From contig MNCI01026431.1 of NCBI GenBank assembly GCA_015680685.1, forward strand, positions 523,377 through 587,376: a DNA stretch of 64,000 nt. Reading direction: 5' to 3'. Each line of letters begins with the position of its first letter. Position 1 is the first letter of the stretch. The translations under genes and the position numbers were made by a program. This stretch comes from Gnetum montanum. Taxonomy: Eukaryota > Streptophyta > Gnetopsida > Gnetales > Gnetaceae. The notes beneath the pieces were generated by a model. That model saw only the letters and a program-made list of their open reading frames with translations. It made no database searches and was not told where the DNA came from. Shown here piece by piece: positions 24,204-35,516 of the stretch.

Positions 24204-25850
24204 ATGTCTTCTTCTTTGCATAAGAGCACTTCACCACCTAGGACTAACACAAGAGGTAGTTGACGGCATAATATACGTAACCAAGATCCACCTGTTCCTT
24301 AATAGTTTCATGTGGTATATACTCATCATAATGAGTATGTACCTGATTTTACCTTTATTCTCCACCAAGATGAACAATTGTGTTGGAGAGACTTGGAAGG
24401 TAACATAGTGTTGCCTCCAGACTGATCAATCCCCAACATGCTCCTTCGTGATCTCACATGAATAGGCATGCCACTTTTATATGTAGAATATGTTGCATGT
24501 GATCATGACACAAGGGACTATCATCACACAGAAGTGCAACGTCAAAGGGACTTGCGACAAGAGAGATACCATACATCCTTAAAGGATAAATGGTCCCATA
24601 ACACTCTACATGTTTTGAGCGAAATTGAGTGTGGTGAACCTACTTCAAAAAGTTCCCTACAAAATGATGTTCCTCCTCCTAACGATGATCAGGAGGTGGT
24701 GTATCAGAACCTTCACTCCACTATTCACAACCCTGGTTCTAATAACCATGAACACGAAGTGTTCAATGAAGGAACACAAACACATGATAAGGGCGAACGT
24801 TCTGATCGTGATCATGATCGTGGCTGAGACAATCAAAGAGAAGGTAGAAAACACCATCATTGCGATGGTTCTCCTTCTTCTTCACCTTCATTATCACCTT
24901 CACCCTCTCCTTTAGTGTCCAAATGCAGTCATAGGGAAACCAATCGTGAGCATAAGGGAAAACAAAGTGAGAAACATCGATGAGATAGTTGAGAACGAGG
25001 ACAAGGGCACTCTAAGGAATCAAGGCATAGAAGAAGGGAGAGTAGGGAACTGCATAGACATCATAGATGCTATGAATGAGATGATCATGAAGAACCCATA
25101 CTTGCAACTAGAAGCATGCTAGATATAATAGAGGCCGTAAGAGTTCCAACAAGGCACCAAAAGGATAGTAGGATCCAGATGTTAGACATGAAAAACATCC
25201 CACGATTTGAAGGGGGATACAATGCTAATTCTCAAAATCATTTACAAGAATTCCATGATGCATGTACCTTGCAAAACATAGAAAACAAATGGCAAAACTG
25301 AAGTTGTTCCCAAGGACACTAGTGAAAGAAGCTAAAAGCTAGTACCGATCCTTAGAATCGAAATCCATTTGAAGGTGGAGTACAATGTTAGAACTGTTTA
25401 ATAATAAGTACCAAATGTACTCCTAAGTGTCTAATTTGCAAAAGAAAATCCAAGGATGGAAGCAAGGAAATCATGAACCCTTGGATGCTACCATGGGCCG
25501 TTATTATGCACTATTACATCATTGCCCTGGCCATGGTTATTCGCAACAAGATCAACTACAGCATCTCGTGGATGGACGTAGGAATGAAACAAGAAGAATC
25601 CTTGGAATGTATGCCCAAGAAAGATTATCAGAGCTTAGGTCTCATCAAATTCATAGATTGATAGAGCAACTTACCAAAGAAGAAGGTAAGCTACGAAAGA
25701 GAGAAAGTGCAGAAGAATACAACTGAGATCCTTCCCTCCAAAAAAGGGGAGTGAGATTTTGTGAGGAGGAAGAAGAGTCACCACTTGAAGAGATGGTGAA
25801 TAGGAAAAATTTGCTGCTCCAAAAGTTAACAACAGAAGTATCGACAAAGG
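24204..25850 (+). pseudogene. gag of element C, 5' part (interrupted by D)
   Basis: Start ATG 24204 (MSSSLHKSTSPPR); one frame is readable for about 365 codons with few stops. An N-terminal domain of about 130 residues (EYVPDFTFILHQDEQ) is followed by a charged, Ser/His-rich linker. The Retrotrans_gag core at about 25180-25580 shows NIPRFEGGYNANSQNHLQ, then KLFPRTLVKEAKS. A single missing A at about 25295 shifts the frame, and the second half (25427-25726) is open in the new frame. The coding sequence is cut by D at TCGACAAAGG and resumes at 41779. Confidence 0.85.
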
Positions 25851-27363
25851 TGTAGTGACCGAAAACGTATACGGGCATGACAGTTTCGACCCTGTATTTG
25901 CGAGAGGGCCATGCTGGGTGTGAGTGAATACAGGGCACCCTGAACGGGAATGAAAATGCAAAGTAATGCTTGAAAGTAAATAAAGTAGAAAACAGTGAAA
26001 AAACACAACAATAAGCAGGAAACAAAGTAAAATGTAGTTAGAAAAATGCACCACTCCGAAGCTACAAGTTTGCTCTATCAAGATGGATACAGGCAGTTGC
26101 ATAGTGTGGCGGAGTACAGAGATCTCGAGAGTAACCAGGACGTGTAGAGAAAAATAGGTTGTGCACTTGGGCATGGAATTAGATACTGACAATGCGAGGA
26201 TTCTACCAAGGTGGTAGAAGGGGGATGGAAAAAAATGCCAACTGAAAATGCTAACTATTTGTAGTGTCAAATAGAAAGCTTACAATGCTTGATATTACAA
26301 TGTGCTAGGAAGAAAACTTGAGTGCCAGAGAGAGGAAAAGTTGAAAAATCTAGAAAATTTTTGAACCCTTTGAATGCTACTCATTGGGGTATTTATAGGA
26401 CCAAGGGCATGCAAAAGGGGCAGTTTGGATGCCACATGCCTTGGGCCCACGTTGACTTGCTTGTGTTACATGAGCCACGCATAACCATTGGACTTGCATG
26501 ACTATTGTAATGCGAGCCTGCCATGCTGTAACTATGAGCCTACCAAGTTGTAATTACACCATTAGCGTCTGGAGACATGTGCCAATGGTTCAATTAGGTG
26601 AAGTGCATTGATGTCGCACAACCACCTACATGCCTTGTTGTGCTTTGTAGCATAGCATGTTTGGCATAGCGTAGCACCTTATCATGCGTCCCGCTACATG
26701 TGTGTTGCATGCTTACTATGCTATGCTATGCTACGTAGCGTAGTGACTGGCCTTATTCACGAAAACTTTACCAATTTTCCAACTTTGCTTCCTGTGTTGC
26801 GAGACTTGAAAACTTGCTGATTCTGCCCTTTGAGCTGCCTTCTGTCTCTTTTGTAGGATTACTACGCCTTGCTGTGCCATGTAGCTTAGTGTAGCATAGT
26901 AGCAGACATGGTCCACCACTTCCTAATGGAAAGGGACATTGTTGAAGGACTTGAAATTGAGTGAGGGAACTGGTTGTATAGTTGTCGCCATGCTATGCTA
27001 CGCTACATAGCGTAGCGTAGCACTTCGTTCTACAATCATTTTTTGAAGCTTTCTACGCTACATAGCAAGACGTAGCATAGCGTAGTAGACTTCGTGACTT
27101 AGAAAACTTACCAAACTATTTCGTGCATCCTGAGCGCTGCTATCAACTCCATGCATCATTTCTGAGCAGGTTGTCAGCTTGGCAAACTACTTAGGTGGAT
27201 AGGCAGGATGATCCGTAGAGCCTATTTATACCTAAAGTAGAAAATTTTCTGAACTGGCCAACCTAAATTTAGAGCATTCTCCTCCTAAAGAATTGTCATG
27301 GTGCTGCGCAAATTGCAAGGCTTGGTGAAGCGAGAATGACTTCAAATTTATTGGGGTGTTTCA
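25851..27363 (-). repeat. 3' LTR of element D
   Basis: Plus-strand ends are TGTAGTGACC...GTGTTTCA. It lacks about 80 bp present at 40322-40400 in the partner and keeps a TATTTATA (26390-26397) that the partner lost. GCTACG/CGTAGC palindromes lie at 26640-26760 and 26985-27090. Confidence 0.9.
27223..27230 (-). promoter_or_regulatory. TATA box of the D LTR
   Basis: The minus strand reads TATAAATA. It is conserved in the other LTR at 41638-41645, while the second TATA-like site (26390-26397) is not. It lies about 130 bp inside the LTR, the expected place for a U3 promoter. Confidence 0.5.
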
Positions 27364-28610
27364 TTGGGCCCTCTTTGTTGACATCTGGAGAATGGGCTCG
27401 ATAGACTTTGACAAAGAATATGAAACACCTTCGAGGTCATAATGCTAATGTTGTCATTTGGTGAGCATCGGGACATCGCTCGACTACACTTGAGAGTGAA
27501 AGGACGAAGCATGGAGGAAGGAGGTTCAGGAGAAGGGTAAAGATAATGTTTAGCTCATTCGTGTTTTCATCTTTATCTTTGCTAGCCTTTGACCCTCTGT
27601 AGGACAAGTGTTCCTTTCCCAAGATGAGCTATGTTACACCTGGGGGATTTTAACCTACCTACAGATGCTTCCCATGAAGTGAGCTATGTTATGCACGTCA
27701 TGGAACTTGCACCCTAAAGTAGCCAAGCTAGTCGAGGCACTCACTTAGCGATGCCATAACATTTGTTGTTATCACAAGCCATGCCCTCAGGGGCAAAGGT
27801 CTTACTGGCTGGTGGCATTGTTGAAGCTGTTGGGCATCGTTGCTGGTGTACGATGTCCAAAGCAGGAAGGCCAGCAGTGGCCTTGACAGCGTTAGTGTAG
27901 AGAAACCAACCTCGAAAATGCCACTGTGAGTGTGGATGCACTAGAATCCCTGCCAGGGGCATGTGTTCCCAGTTTAGCTATGGGATCAAGTACCACATAG
28001 CCGAATGTTATTGGCAGGGGGCTGAAGGATAACAATATTGTGGCTGGCCCAAAATACTGTCGGAACTCCAGCGATAGGCACTGGCCAAGGAACTACTGTC
28101 AGGGCAAGGGGCTATGGCGACAGTAGGTCAGGAGGGTTAGTTTAATGTCATATGACATATTCAGAGGATCAGCATGATGTCAAGGGTGGCAATGTCACAT
28201 ATGTTCATATGTTCTAGACCGCGTTCCATTGTGTCGTGAACTACATTCTGGAGTTGCGATGACCTACCTGTGGATCAGCATTGCGCCCACTTGTTTGATG
28301 TGTATTTGGTGCTGGTGCATGCTAAGGATGCAATGCGAACCCAGTTTAAGGTCTTGGTAGAACATGTGTTGGTTTAAGGTCCCAGCAGACCGTTGTGCCA
28401 ATTTAAGGTCCTGGCAGACTGTACATGCTAGTTTTACATCATAGTGGATGAGCTGTGCCAGTTTTTCATCATAGCAGACGGTGCTCGATGCTGCTAGTTT
28501 AACATTGTTGCAGACACTACTGGTGCTACTAGTTTAATGTCATTGCGGACGCTGCTTGGTGTCGTTGCCAGTTTATCATTGTAGTGAATGGTGGTGGCTG
28601 CTGTTGTGCT
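27364..28610 (-). other. 3' untranslated region of D, with hairpin repeats
   Basis: It starts at the purine tract beside the LTR and runs to the integrase stop. At 28330-28600 it holds at least six diverged copies of an AGTTTAAGGTC...GACC-like motif. No coding frame is supported. Confidence 0.6.
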
Positions 28611-29830
28611 TCAGACGTAGTATGGCCTGAGGTACGAGTGATTCACTGGGTTGGTGAACTCGTTGTCGTTCATGTCTGCCAGCTTGAAGGCTCCATTCTT
28701 GAAGGTTTTAGTGACCACGTAAGGACCTTCCCAGTTGACTAAGAATTTTCTCACGTGCTCATAGATGACCTTGAGGATGAGGTCTCCCTTCTGCACTGGT
28801 CATCAATGTGGGTCTGCACAGTGCTTCTACTGCTGCTTGTTTTGGTAATGCTCAATGCATCTTAGCATTTGCGCGTGCTCCTCTTCTATTGATTCGAGGT
28901 CGATGGTCTGCGACTCATTGTTTTGGGCTTTTCTCACAACATCAGTGAGGATCATTCGGAGTGCTGGTACCTACAACTCAAGAGGTAACACAGCTTCAAA
29001 TCCGTAAACAAGGCTGTAAGGAGTCTTACTTATCACGGTTCTGCATGTTATTCTGTAGGCCCACAGAATGTAGAGGATTTGCTCGTGCCACCGCCTCTTG
29101 CTATTGTTAAGCATTCGCCTCAGCAAGTTGATGATGGACTTATTTGTAGCCTCTACCTACCCGTTCACCTATGGATAATGGGGGAGGAAAATGATTATTT
29201 AATGCCTAGATTGTTGCAGAAGGTTCAGGTTTCTATACTACTAAACTGTGTCCCATTGTCGATCACAATAGTCATTGGAAGCCCGAATCTGGTTACGATG
29301 TTGTCCAGGATGAAATGGCAGATTTGCTGAGATGTCATCTTCCTCAAGGGAATGGCTTCCACCCACTTAGTAAAATACTCAGTGGCAATGATAATGAAAC
29401 TATGCCCCACGGAGGATTTAGGTGTGATAGGTCCTATGAGGTCTAGTCCCCATCATTGGAAAGGCCACGTGATTTGCATTGGGTGAAGTTTTGCAGGTGC
29501 TATGTGTATGAGATTTGCGTATCTAAGAGGGAGTTGAGTTCTAGCATTTTCATCTCTCCTTTTGACGTAGTCATAGGCATCTTAATGAGAGGGTCCTCAG
29601 TTACATCCCCGACCTCTAAGTCTAAGGTTTGGACTAGATGCTTGGGCCAATCTAGGGATGCTTCTAAGGCTGCTATAATGCTAGTGGTGGTTGACCCCCA
29701 GTCGGTCATGTTGGGGTTCAATTGTCTCGCGAGTTTACCCTATGGACCTGCTAACGTTAAGGGGATGAAGAGGTCGCAATGGATTTCCATCTCTTGCTCG
29801 ACCTTCCAACATGAGATAAAAGCCTAGTTA
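28611..29830 (-). pseudogene. Integrase of element D (decayed)
   Basis: On the minus strand, 29410-29225 encodes ATEYFTKWVEAIPL, the first-Asp region with Glu at the usual Asp, then MTIVIDNGTQF with the second Asp kept. After a frameshift come NKSIINLLRRML, TPYSLVYGFEAVLPLE and a C-terminal domain at 28796-28611 (KGDLILK, WEGPYVV, SYLRPYYV-stop). About 29440-29830 encodes a weaker upstream part that I cannot place with certainty. RT and RNase H are not found upstream. The motifs are those of Tat-type gypsy integrases. Confidence 0.82.
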
Positions 29831-29989
29831 AGAGGCGTTTGTTGGTAGAGATTGTGTATAAAAAAAATTTGTAAAGTAGCGATGAGATGCAACTTGCAAA
29901 GTGTGATGATGTAAAGATTAAAAGTTTGCCAATTTGAGGTCATGGTGGACCGCCAAGGCATAGGAATGTAGAACTGCTAAAAATGTAAA

Positions 29990-30420
29990 ACTACCAACGC
30001 AAAGTGTGAAGCTATGTAGCTGTCGATATGCAAATGCCAAACTACTAGTTTAGTGTCATTTCGGACTACCAAATTGTAACATGTGAGATCTTAACATGCA
30101 AAATGATAGTATGCGATATAGGAGATTGCGGGTATGAGAAATATAAAATCGTTACTGCAAAAACATGAATTGTTAACATGAAAAAATGAAATCGCCCATG
30201 TGAGAAGTGCAAAATTATGAGAAGATGCAAAACCACCCGTGTGGAATTGCTAGTTTAACATCATTGTGGACTGTAGACGTAACAAGTTGAAACTGCTAGT
30301 TTAGGGTCTTTTCGGACCGTTAGGGGTGCAACTACGCTAGGATTGCTAGTTTAAGGTCTTTTTGGACTGGTCGCGCTGCGATTGCCAGGATTGCTAGTTT
30401 AAGGTCTTTTCGGACCCATA
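29990..30420. repeat. Dispersed hairpin motif, GGTC-loop-GACC class
   Basis: Repeated unit GCTAGTTTAAGGTC followed by TTTTCGGACC, clearest at about 30294-30318, 30346-30368 and 30390-30416, with weaker copies at 30050 and 30248. GGTC and GACC can pair across a loop of about five bases. Related copies lie at 28330-28600. It ends just before the promoter of the antisense gene. Confidence 0.7.
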
Positions 30421-30595
30421 ACCAAAAACAAATATATTTTTTATTTTCAGGAAAGCAAATAGTTGGCTTGAAGTGTGTCAAGGCTTTAATGATAACAATG
30501 CTATGATGTCGTGGCGAGCATGGTACGCTGTACAGCGCACTCCACATTAATCAGAGAGAGAGAGCAGCAAGTTTCCCTATCCTATCATTACAACC

Positions 30596-30603
30596 ATAAA
30601 TAG
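30596..30603 (+). promoter_or_regulatory. Candidate TATA box of the antisense gene in D
   Basis: ATAAATAG, preceded by a short GA run (30553-30562) and 157 bp upstream of the ATG at 30753. It lies on the strand opposite to the D promoter, so it would drive the antisense gene independently. Confidence 0.5.
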
Positions 30604-30866
30604 GGGTTAAACCCTAACAATTTTTCCATTCTCACTATAAGAGCATAGAGCCCACATCGGAGTGCAAGGTGATTTCGGAGCGTGAAGCAATTGTACTAAC
30701 AACTAGCAAGGAGAGTTTTTACAGTGAAGAAGGTAAATCTGCAAGTAGGACAATGGCTCCCAAGACTCACCTGGTGCTTGCAAAGGTTGAGAAGCCAAAG
30801 AAGACCCTAGGGCGCACAACACAAGTGCACGTTGTGGTGTGGAAGAACATGCCGTTGACCCAACAG

Positions 30867-31400
30867 GTTACTATGTTTCCTTCGCCTTTCATTTTATGTT
30901 TTCTATTGTTCTTTGCTTTTTTCTTACGTCTTATTCATTTTGCATCCATTCTTGGCAACCTGTGTTTTCTATGGTTGCGTCATTTTGGCCTTTGCATTGC
31001 CGCTATCACAGTTTCGGCCCTAACAGATGCATAAACGCTACGTCATTGTTGCATGCAAGGTCGCTTAAATTTCCACCTCTGTGGTTTTCATAACCGCGGG
31101 GGGTTCGGGCAGTTTACGTTACTTGATCTTCGAATGGTGTAACGTGGAACCCTTAGGAGGGCTAGGCCATGTGTGATGCGATAGCACGACATGTGTTTTG
31201 TTAGGGCATGTCATCAATTATTGTAATTGCTATGCTAGGCTATTTGCATGTTCTTGCTACACTAGGCTTTCATGCCCTTGCTATGCTATGTGCAGGAAGA
31301 GGGTTATGCTACGCTATATGCATGAATTTCTAGGCATTACTACGTTGCACATGTATTGCCCTTAGATACGATACTAGCATTCGTTGATTGTGTTATGCAG
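30867..31400 (+). other. Intron 1 of the antisense gene
   Basis: Donor CAACAG/GTTACT, acceptor GTTATGCAG/GGC, phase 0, 534 bp. It contains GCTAYGCTA repeats like those of the D LTRs at about 31220-31320. Confidence 0.75.
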
Positions 31401-31849
31401 GGCAGGACTGAGGCCCAGGCTAACTGTTTTGGAAATTAGAGGGGTCCTGTGCCACATGAGCAAACCTGTGGCCAATGCCCCTCCTCCCTAGATACACATG
31501 GGAGAGCAGGGGATCTAGTTCAGGAAAGGGGCACAAAACTTCCTAAGATTCCTCCTCGACCACTTCAGTGTGATTGTTTGGTCATCCCTAGAGGGGGGGA
31601 GGTTTCCGGCATAACAAAAGCCATTTTTCCTAGGGTAAGTCGAGGCGTTCTAAGGTTTCTGACTGACGGGGAAATCATAAGTGGGTGGGGAGAAGGATCT
31701 AGTCAACGCCCAATAGGGTTAAGGTGCTTGACCTGGATGTGGGATATGCCCGAGTATAGCTGCTACCACTGTTTCAACACATTTTTCCTCTCACGTTTTA
31801 TGACAACCTGCTTCTAGAACCCTTAGGGGACTGTCTATTGTGCTGGCGG

Positions 31850-31935
31850 GTAAGTTTTTTTGTAGCCTGGTTCTGTTATGTTTGTGCGAAGCTGGCCATA
31901 TCGGCCTAATGCTAATAGTATGCGCTTGCTACCAG
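31850..31935 (+). other. Intron 2 of the antisense gene
   Basis: Donor GCGG/GTAAGTTTT, acceptor GCTACCAG/GTTC, phase 2, 86 bp, T-rich after the donor. Confidence 0.78.
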
Positions 31936-32225
31936 GTTCTTCATCGATAAGGGTGGAGTTCATGACCTACCGGGTCTACTAACCATAGCATAGCTAGCTC
32001 TGCAAGAGTTCTCTTCTGCTAAGAACCTACGGGTGGGTGTGATCGATCAATGCAGGGGTGAATACCACACCTACCTAAGCATGTATTCTATTCCCTACAA
32101 TCAGTGCAAGGGGCATGGCTGGTTGGATGAGCAATGGGCAGAACCCTTCAAACCGATTATGATTGAACAAGTTCTGGTTGAACCTCCAAAGTTTCCACTA
32201 CCATACCGACCTGGTAGGTCAAGCG

Positions 32226-32308
32226 GTAAGTGCCACATGTTTAAGCGTCTCTACAAATTTTGAATTTTCTATGTTTTTTTGCTAAATATTTTTGTGGAGT
32301 TGTTGCAG
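32226..32308 (+). other. Intron 3 of the antisense gene
   Basis: Donor AAGCG/GTAAGTG, acceptor GTTGTTGCAG/GGG, phase 1, 83 bp, with a TTTTTTT tract. Confidence 0.78.
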
Positions 32309-33253
32309 GGGTGAGGAAGCCTTAGGAGGTGATGATGGTAACCGCCAAGACACAGGGGGCTAATGTCTACTTCAAGTATGGGGAAGTAGAGATGAGCCAA
32401 TGTTGGCTAAATGGTGGGGCCTCTAACTCCTTGGTCCAGAACATCGAAAAGGTGAGGCTTATGGATCTATTCCTAGCCCTAAATCCGGGCGTTCCTGCCT
32501 CTGAGATGCTTTCCATGGTCGAGTCATTTTCCAATAAGGTGGGCCCCTTCTGCCTATGTGTGCATGGGGTATGGGTGGTCATTGAAATCAATGACCAGCT
32601 ATTTGTGGATCTATTCAGTGTCCCTGCTGAAGGCATTCTGATAGGGTTGAAGTCCAAGGCAGAGTTGACCCTCCAGAAGAAGGACATTTAGGAGTGGTTG
32701 GGGCTTACCAAGGAGTGCAAGGGGATCCCTATGGATAAGCTCAAAGAAGGACCCACCAAGGAGTTTTACCCTAATTTTAGTGCTTGCGCATTCCCCCAGC
32801 TACTCACCCAAGGAAAGGTCCTGGGGCTTGAGTAGGCCTGGATAATGCGTGAGGTTATGAAGGAGGGAACCCGTTACAACTAGGCCAAGTCCCTGTGTAA
32901 AGGCTTGCAGGCTGAGATATTGGGGCACCGTACAAAAATGGAGTCTCATTCCAACATCCATTATGCCTTCTATATAGGCTACCTTAAGCATTTTGCAAAG
33001 TTTCTAGTGGTCCAAGAGAAAGGAGTCTGGGTTATGCAAAATCGCGACTAGATTTCCAGACCATGGATTTGCCAGATTTTTCAGATCATCCAAGCCCATG
33101 ATCCCCCAGAAGTAATTGAAGAGTCATTTTCTGTAACAACGAAGGATCGGGTGGCCTACAACATTCGTGGCTAGGACAGCATAGGTGAGACGCCTCCCAC
33201 CATGGATGGTAGTGTGTCACGGGGTGAATGTCTCATGGCTAAGACTATGGCTA

Positions 33254-33496
33254 GTAAGTTTCGGTGAAAGAGGCCTCCTCCGGTTGGGGAAACCCTTCAC
33301 ATGGGGGAAGAGGAGGGGAAAAGACTATGGCTTAAACTGTAGAGGATGCAACACCCCTATTAGTAAGTTCTTTTATTAAATGCTTAGTTTGTTATAGTCA
33401 GCTATGCTATGCTACGCTAGATGGCGTAGCGTAGCGTAGCACCTGCCTTATGCTAACTTGCTTTGAGCTAATGCAAACGTGTGTCTTGATCATCAG
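33254..33496 (+). other. Intron 4 of the antisense gene
   Basis: Donor GGCTA/GTAAGTTTC, acceptor GATCATCAG/AAG, phase 1, 243 bp. A second strong donor at 33363 (TTA/GTAAGTTC) lies inside but shifts the frame. It contains the hairpin TATGCTACGCTA-gatg-GCGTAGCGTA near 33400-33440. Confidence 0.65.
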
Positions 33497-34033
33497 AAGA
33501 AGAATTGGAAGAAGGAGAAGGTGATGAAGAGGTGTTGGACCTTAGGATAGGGACGATGAATAAAGATGTGGGGGCTCTAATCTCAGAGAGAAGGGCCCTG
33601 GTCGAAAGGAAAGGAGTTCATGCAGTTAAGGCAGGGGCTCTCATTATCAGGGAGAACCCTTCTACCAGTAGGGAGAAGCATCCCTTGAATAAAAAAGATG
33701 CTGGTCTCCTTAAAGGAAAGGCATCAGCGCATGAAGAGGAGGTTCATAGGGATCTAGGAGGAACTTTCAGTCAGGCTACTGCCATCATTTTGCATCAACC
33801 AGAAGAAAGGCCACAATCTGATGCTAGTGAGTTCAACAATATTTCTACCTCTTCATAGTCCATCTTGGCCATTGCTAATATGTTTGATTATGTGACAGAT
33901 GCTACCGCTGATGCCGTAGGACCCTCCCCGGTTCGCGTGGGGTCTTGGGCTTAAATCCCTGACAAGTTTGTATTTATGCAGGGGATTATTAACGACATGA
34001 TTGGTTGCCTTCAGTAGGTGGACCCTGAAGTGG

Positions 34034-34137
34034 GTAGGTAGTAGTGGTGTCCACTCTCGCATTATTATGCTAAAGTTTCTTAAGTTTGCTACTTATGCTA
34101 TGCTAATGCGATTGGTGTGCTCTTCATGTCATGGCAG
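34034..34137 (+). other. Intron 5 of the antisense gene
   Basis: Donor GTGG/GTAGGTAG, acceptor GTCATGGCAG/CCT, phase 1, 104 bp. The joined reading continues as A-SRLKWDLT and stays in the frame of the whole of exon 6. Confidence 0.7.
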
Positions 34138-34961
34138 CCTCTCGACTCAAATGGGACCTGACATGACCTTTGAAAGTTGGTGTTGTGTCCACATTTCCAC
34201 CAGAAGTGACCGAGGTATCTCGTTGCAGATACGAAGAGGTTTGCAAATGTGATTTGCACTTGGCATGCTCCCTATGGTAGTGTAAGCACACCAACGAGGA
34301 CCTATGGAAACGGGTCCAGAAGGTTGTGCAAAGGGAGGCCGACTTGAGGGTTCAGGTAGAGGACCTCAAGTCGAGGAATAAGTTCCTCATGGCTTGCAAC
34401 ACTAACAACAAGGACTGGTGCATAGTTGTGGTAGACCATGCCTGGTTTTGGATAGTTGTACATCAGAATGTCAAGACCACCCATGAATTGATAGAGCAGT
34501 AGATGCAGATGGACTTGCTAGACTAGAAGTGTCAGGATCTAAGAGACATCAACACCAAGATTTACAAATGGGGGCAGACCCAAAGAAACCATAAATATAT
34601 GTATAAATAGGAAAATTCTGCTCATCATAAGTTATATGAAGACGTTGCTATGGAGGCATTTATGTATGAAGCATTCGTAAATGTCATTGATGCTTCTGAA
34701 GCCTATACCAAGTTCAAAGAGCAGGTCAAGGTCACAAAATCTCCTGATTGAAAGGTGGCCCTTCCTATAGGGGAGACTGCGACCGTCTCCTTTTCTCCAA
34801 GGCCACCAAGATGGATACCCATCGAAAGGGAGAGAGCTGTTGTAGCAGATGCTACACCAGGCAAAAGGCGTTGGGTAGATATCATGGTAGAGGAGGTCTG
34901 GCATTGCCTCGGGCTTGGTTTAGACCAGATACCCTTCGAGACAGACGCGGGCCCTTCTCAA

Positions 34962-35049
34962 GTTTTTCTACCATGTTAATGTTTATGTTCATGCTCTATT
35001 GTAGTTTTCGTTTGTTGTCTTAGCTGACCACTTCACCCCTACAATGCAG
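34962..35049 (+). other. Intron 6 of the antisense gene
   Basis: Donor TCTCAA/GTTTTTC, acceptor CTACAATGCAG/GCC, phase 0, 88 bp. The last exon adds 44 hydrophilic residues and the stop. Confidence 0.72.
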
Positions 35050-35335
35050 GCCCCAGGTGAGGGTGTAGCGCCTGTGGAGGTAGGAAATGAAGAGTCGGTG
35101 AGAGACAAAGTAGGCGAAGGTAATGCACCAAGCAATGATGCAGGAATGCAAAGCAAAAATGATGTGAACAAAGACAACCCATGATCGCATGGGATTTTTT
35201 TTGAAAATTTTTCATTTTTGTGTAACGAATTTTGCAAACATTATTTAAAAGACAAAAATTTTGAATAAAGCAAGAGGATTTTACGCTAACTTGTGTATTG
35301 CATATGTGCATTTTGTATAAAATGTTCATGCTTTC

Positions 35336-35516
35336 ATGTGCTAGTTTTAGGCCATTTCGGGCCATTGCGTGACATGCCAAAGAGATGCTACATCAACAAC
35401 TTGAACAACGGCTAATTGGTAACTTATGCTAGTTTTAGGCCATTTCGGGCCATAACATAGTTTTAGGCCATTTCAGGCCATTGCACATTGCTAGTTTTAG
35501 GCCGTTTTGGGCCATA
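35336..35516. repeat. Dispersed hairpin motif, GGCC-loop-GGCC class
   Basis: Four copies of CTAGTTTTAGGCCATTTCGG followed by GCCAT (one lacks the first bases), at about 35339, 35428, 35458 and 35490. GGCC can pair with GGCC across ATTTCG. It is a close relative of the GGTC/GACC class at 29990-30420; the two sets flank the antisense gene. Confidence 0.75.

Larger units (their letters stand above)
30753..35184 (+). pseudogene. Seven-exon gene of unknown function, antisense inside element D
   Basis: Exons: 30753-30866, 31401-31849, 31936-32225, 32309-33253, 33497-34033, 34138-34961, 35050-35184. Every intron is GT...AG, four with GTAAG or GTAGG donors, and all phases agree. The spliced length is 3294 nt, exactly 1098 codons, with no indel needed. 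The frame runs from ATG (MAPKTHLVLAKVEKPKK) to TGA, with 19 in-frame stops: 16 TAG, 2 TGA, 1 TAA. Seen in the protein: a basic start; ITKAIFPRVSRGVLRFLTDG in exon 2; ECLMAKTMA at the end of exon 4; an acidic EELEEGEGDEEVLDL at the start of exon 5; a probable coiled coil in exon 6 (DLWKRVQKVVQREADLRVQV onward); a hydrophilic tail. No domain recognised. An alternative donor at 33363 would break the frame. It replaces RT-RNase H between protease and integrase of D. A comparable but intronless case is the antisense gene23 of Grande. Confidence 0.8.

Noticed and set aside
25651-26270. Long overlapping minus-strand open frames (up to 199 codons)
   Set aside because: They run across the C gag/D LTR junction, so they join two unrelated elements, and show no domain. 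They are by-products of composition.
30553-30562. Short GA microsatellite
   Set aside because: Only about five repeats. Noted as possible promoter context for the antisense gene, not as a feature of its own.
33363-33496. Alternative intron 4 using the donor at 33363
   Set aside because: Although the GTAAGT is strong, it adds in-frame stops and breaks the phase with exon 5; the donor at 33254 keeps it.
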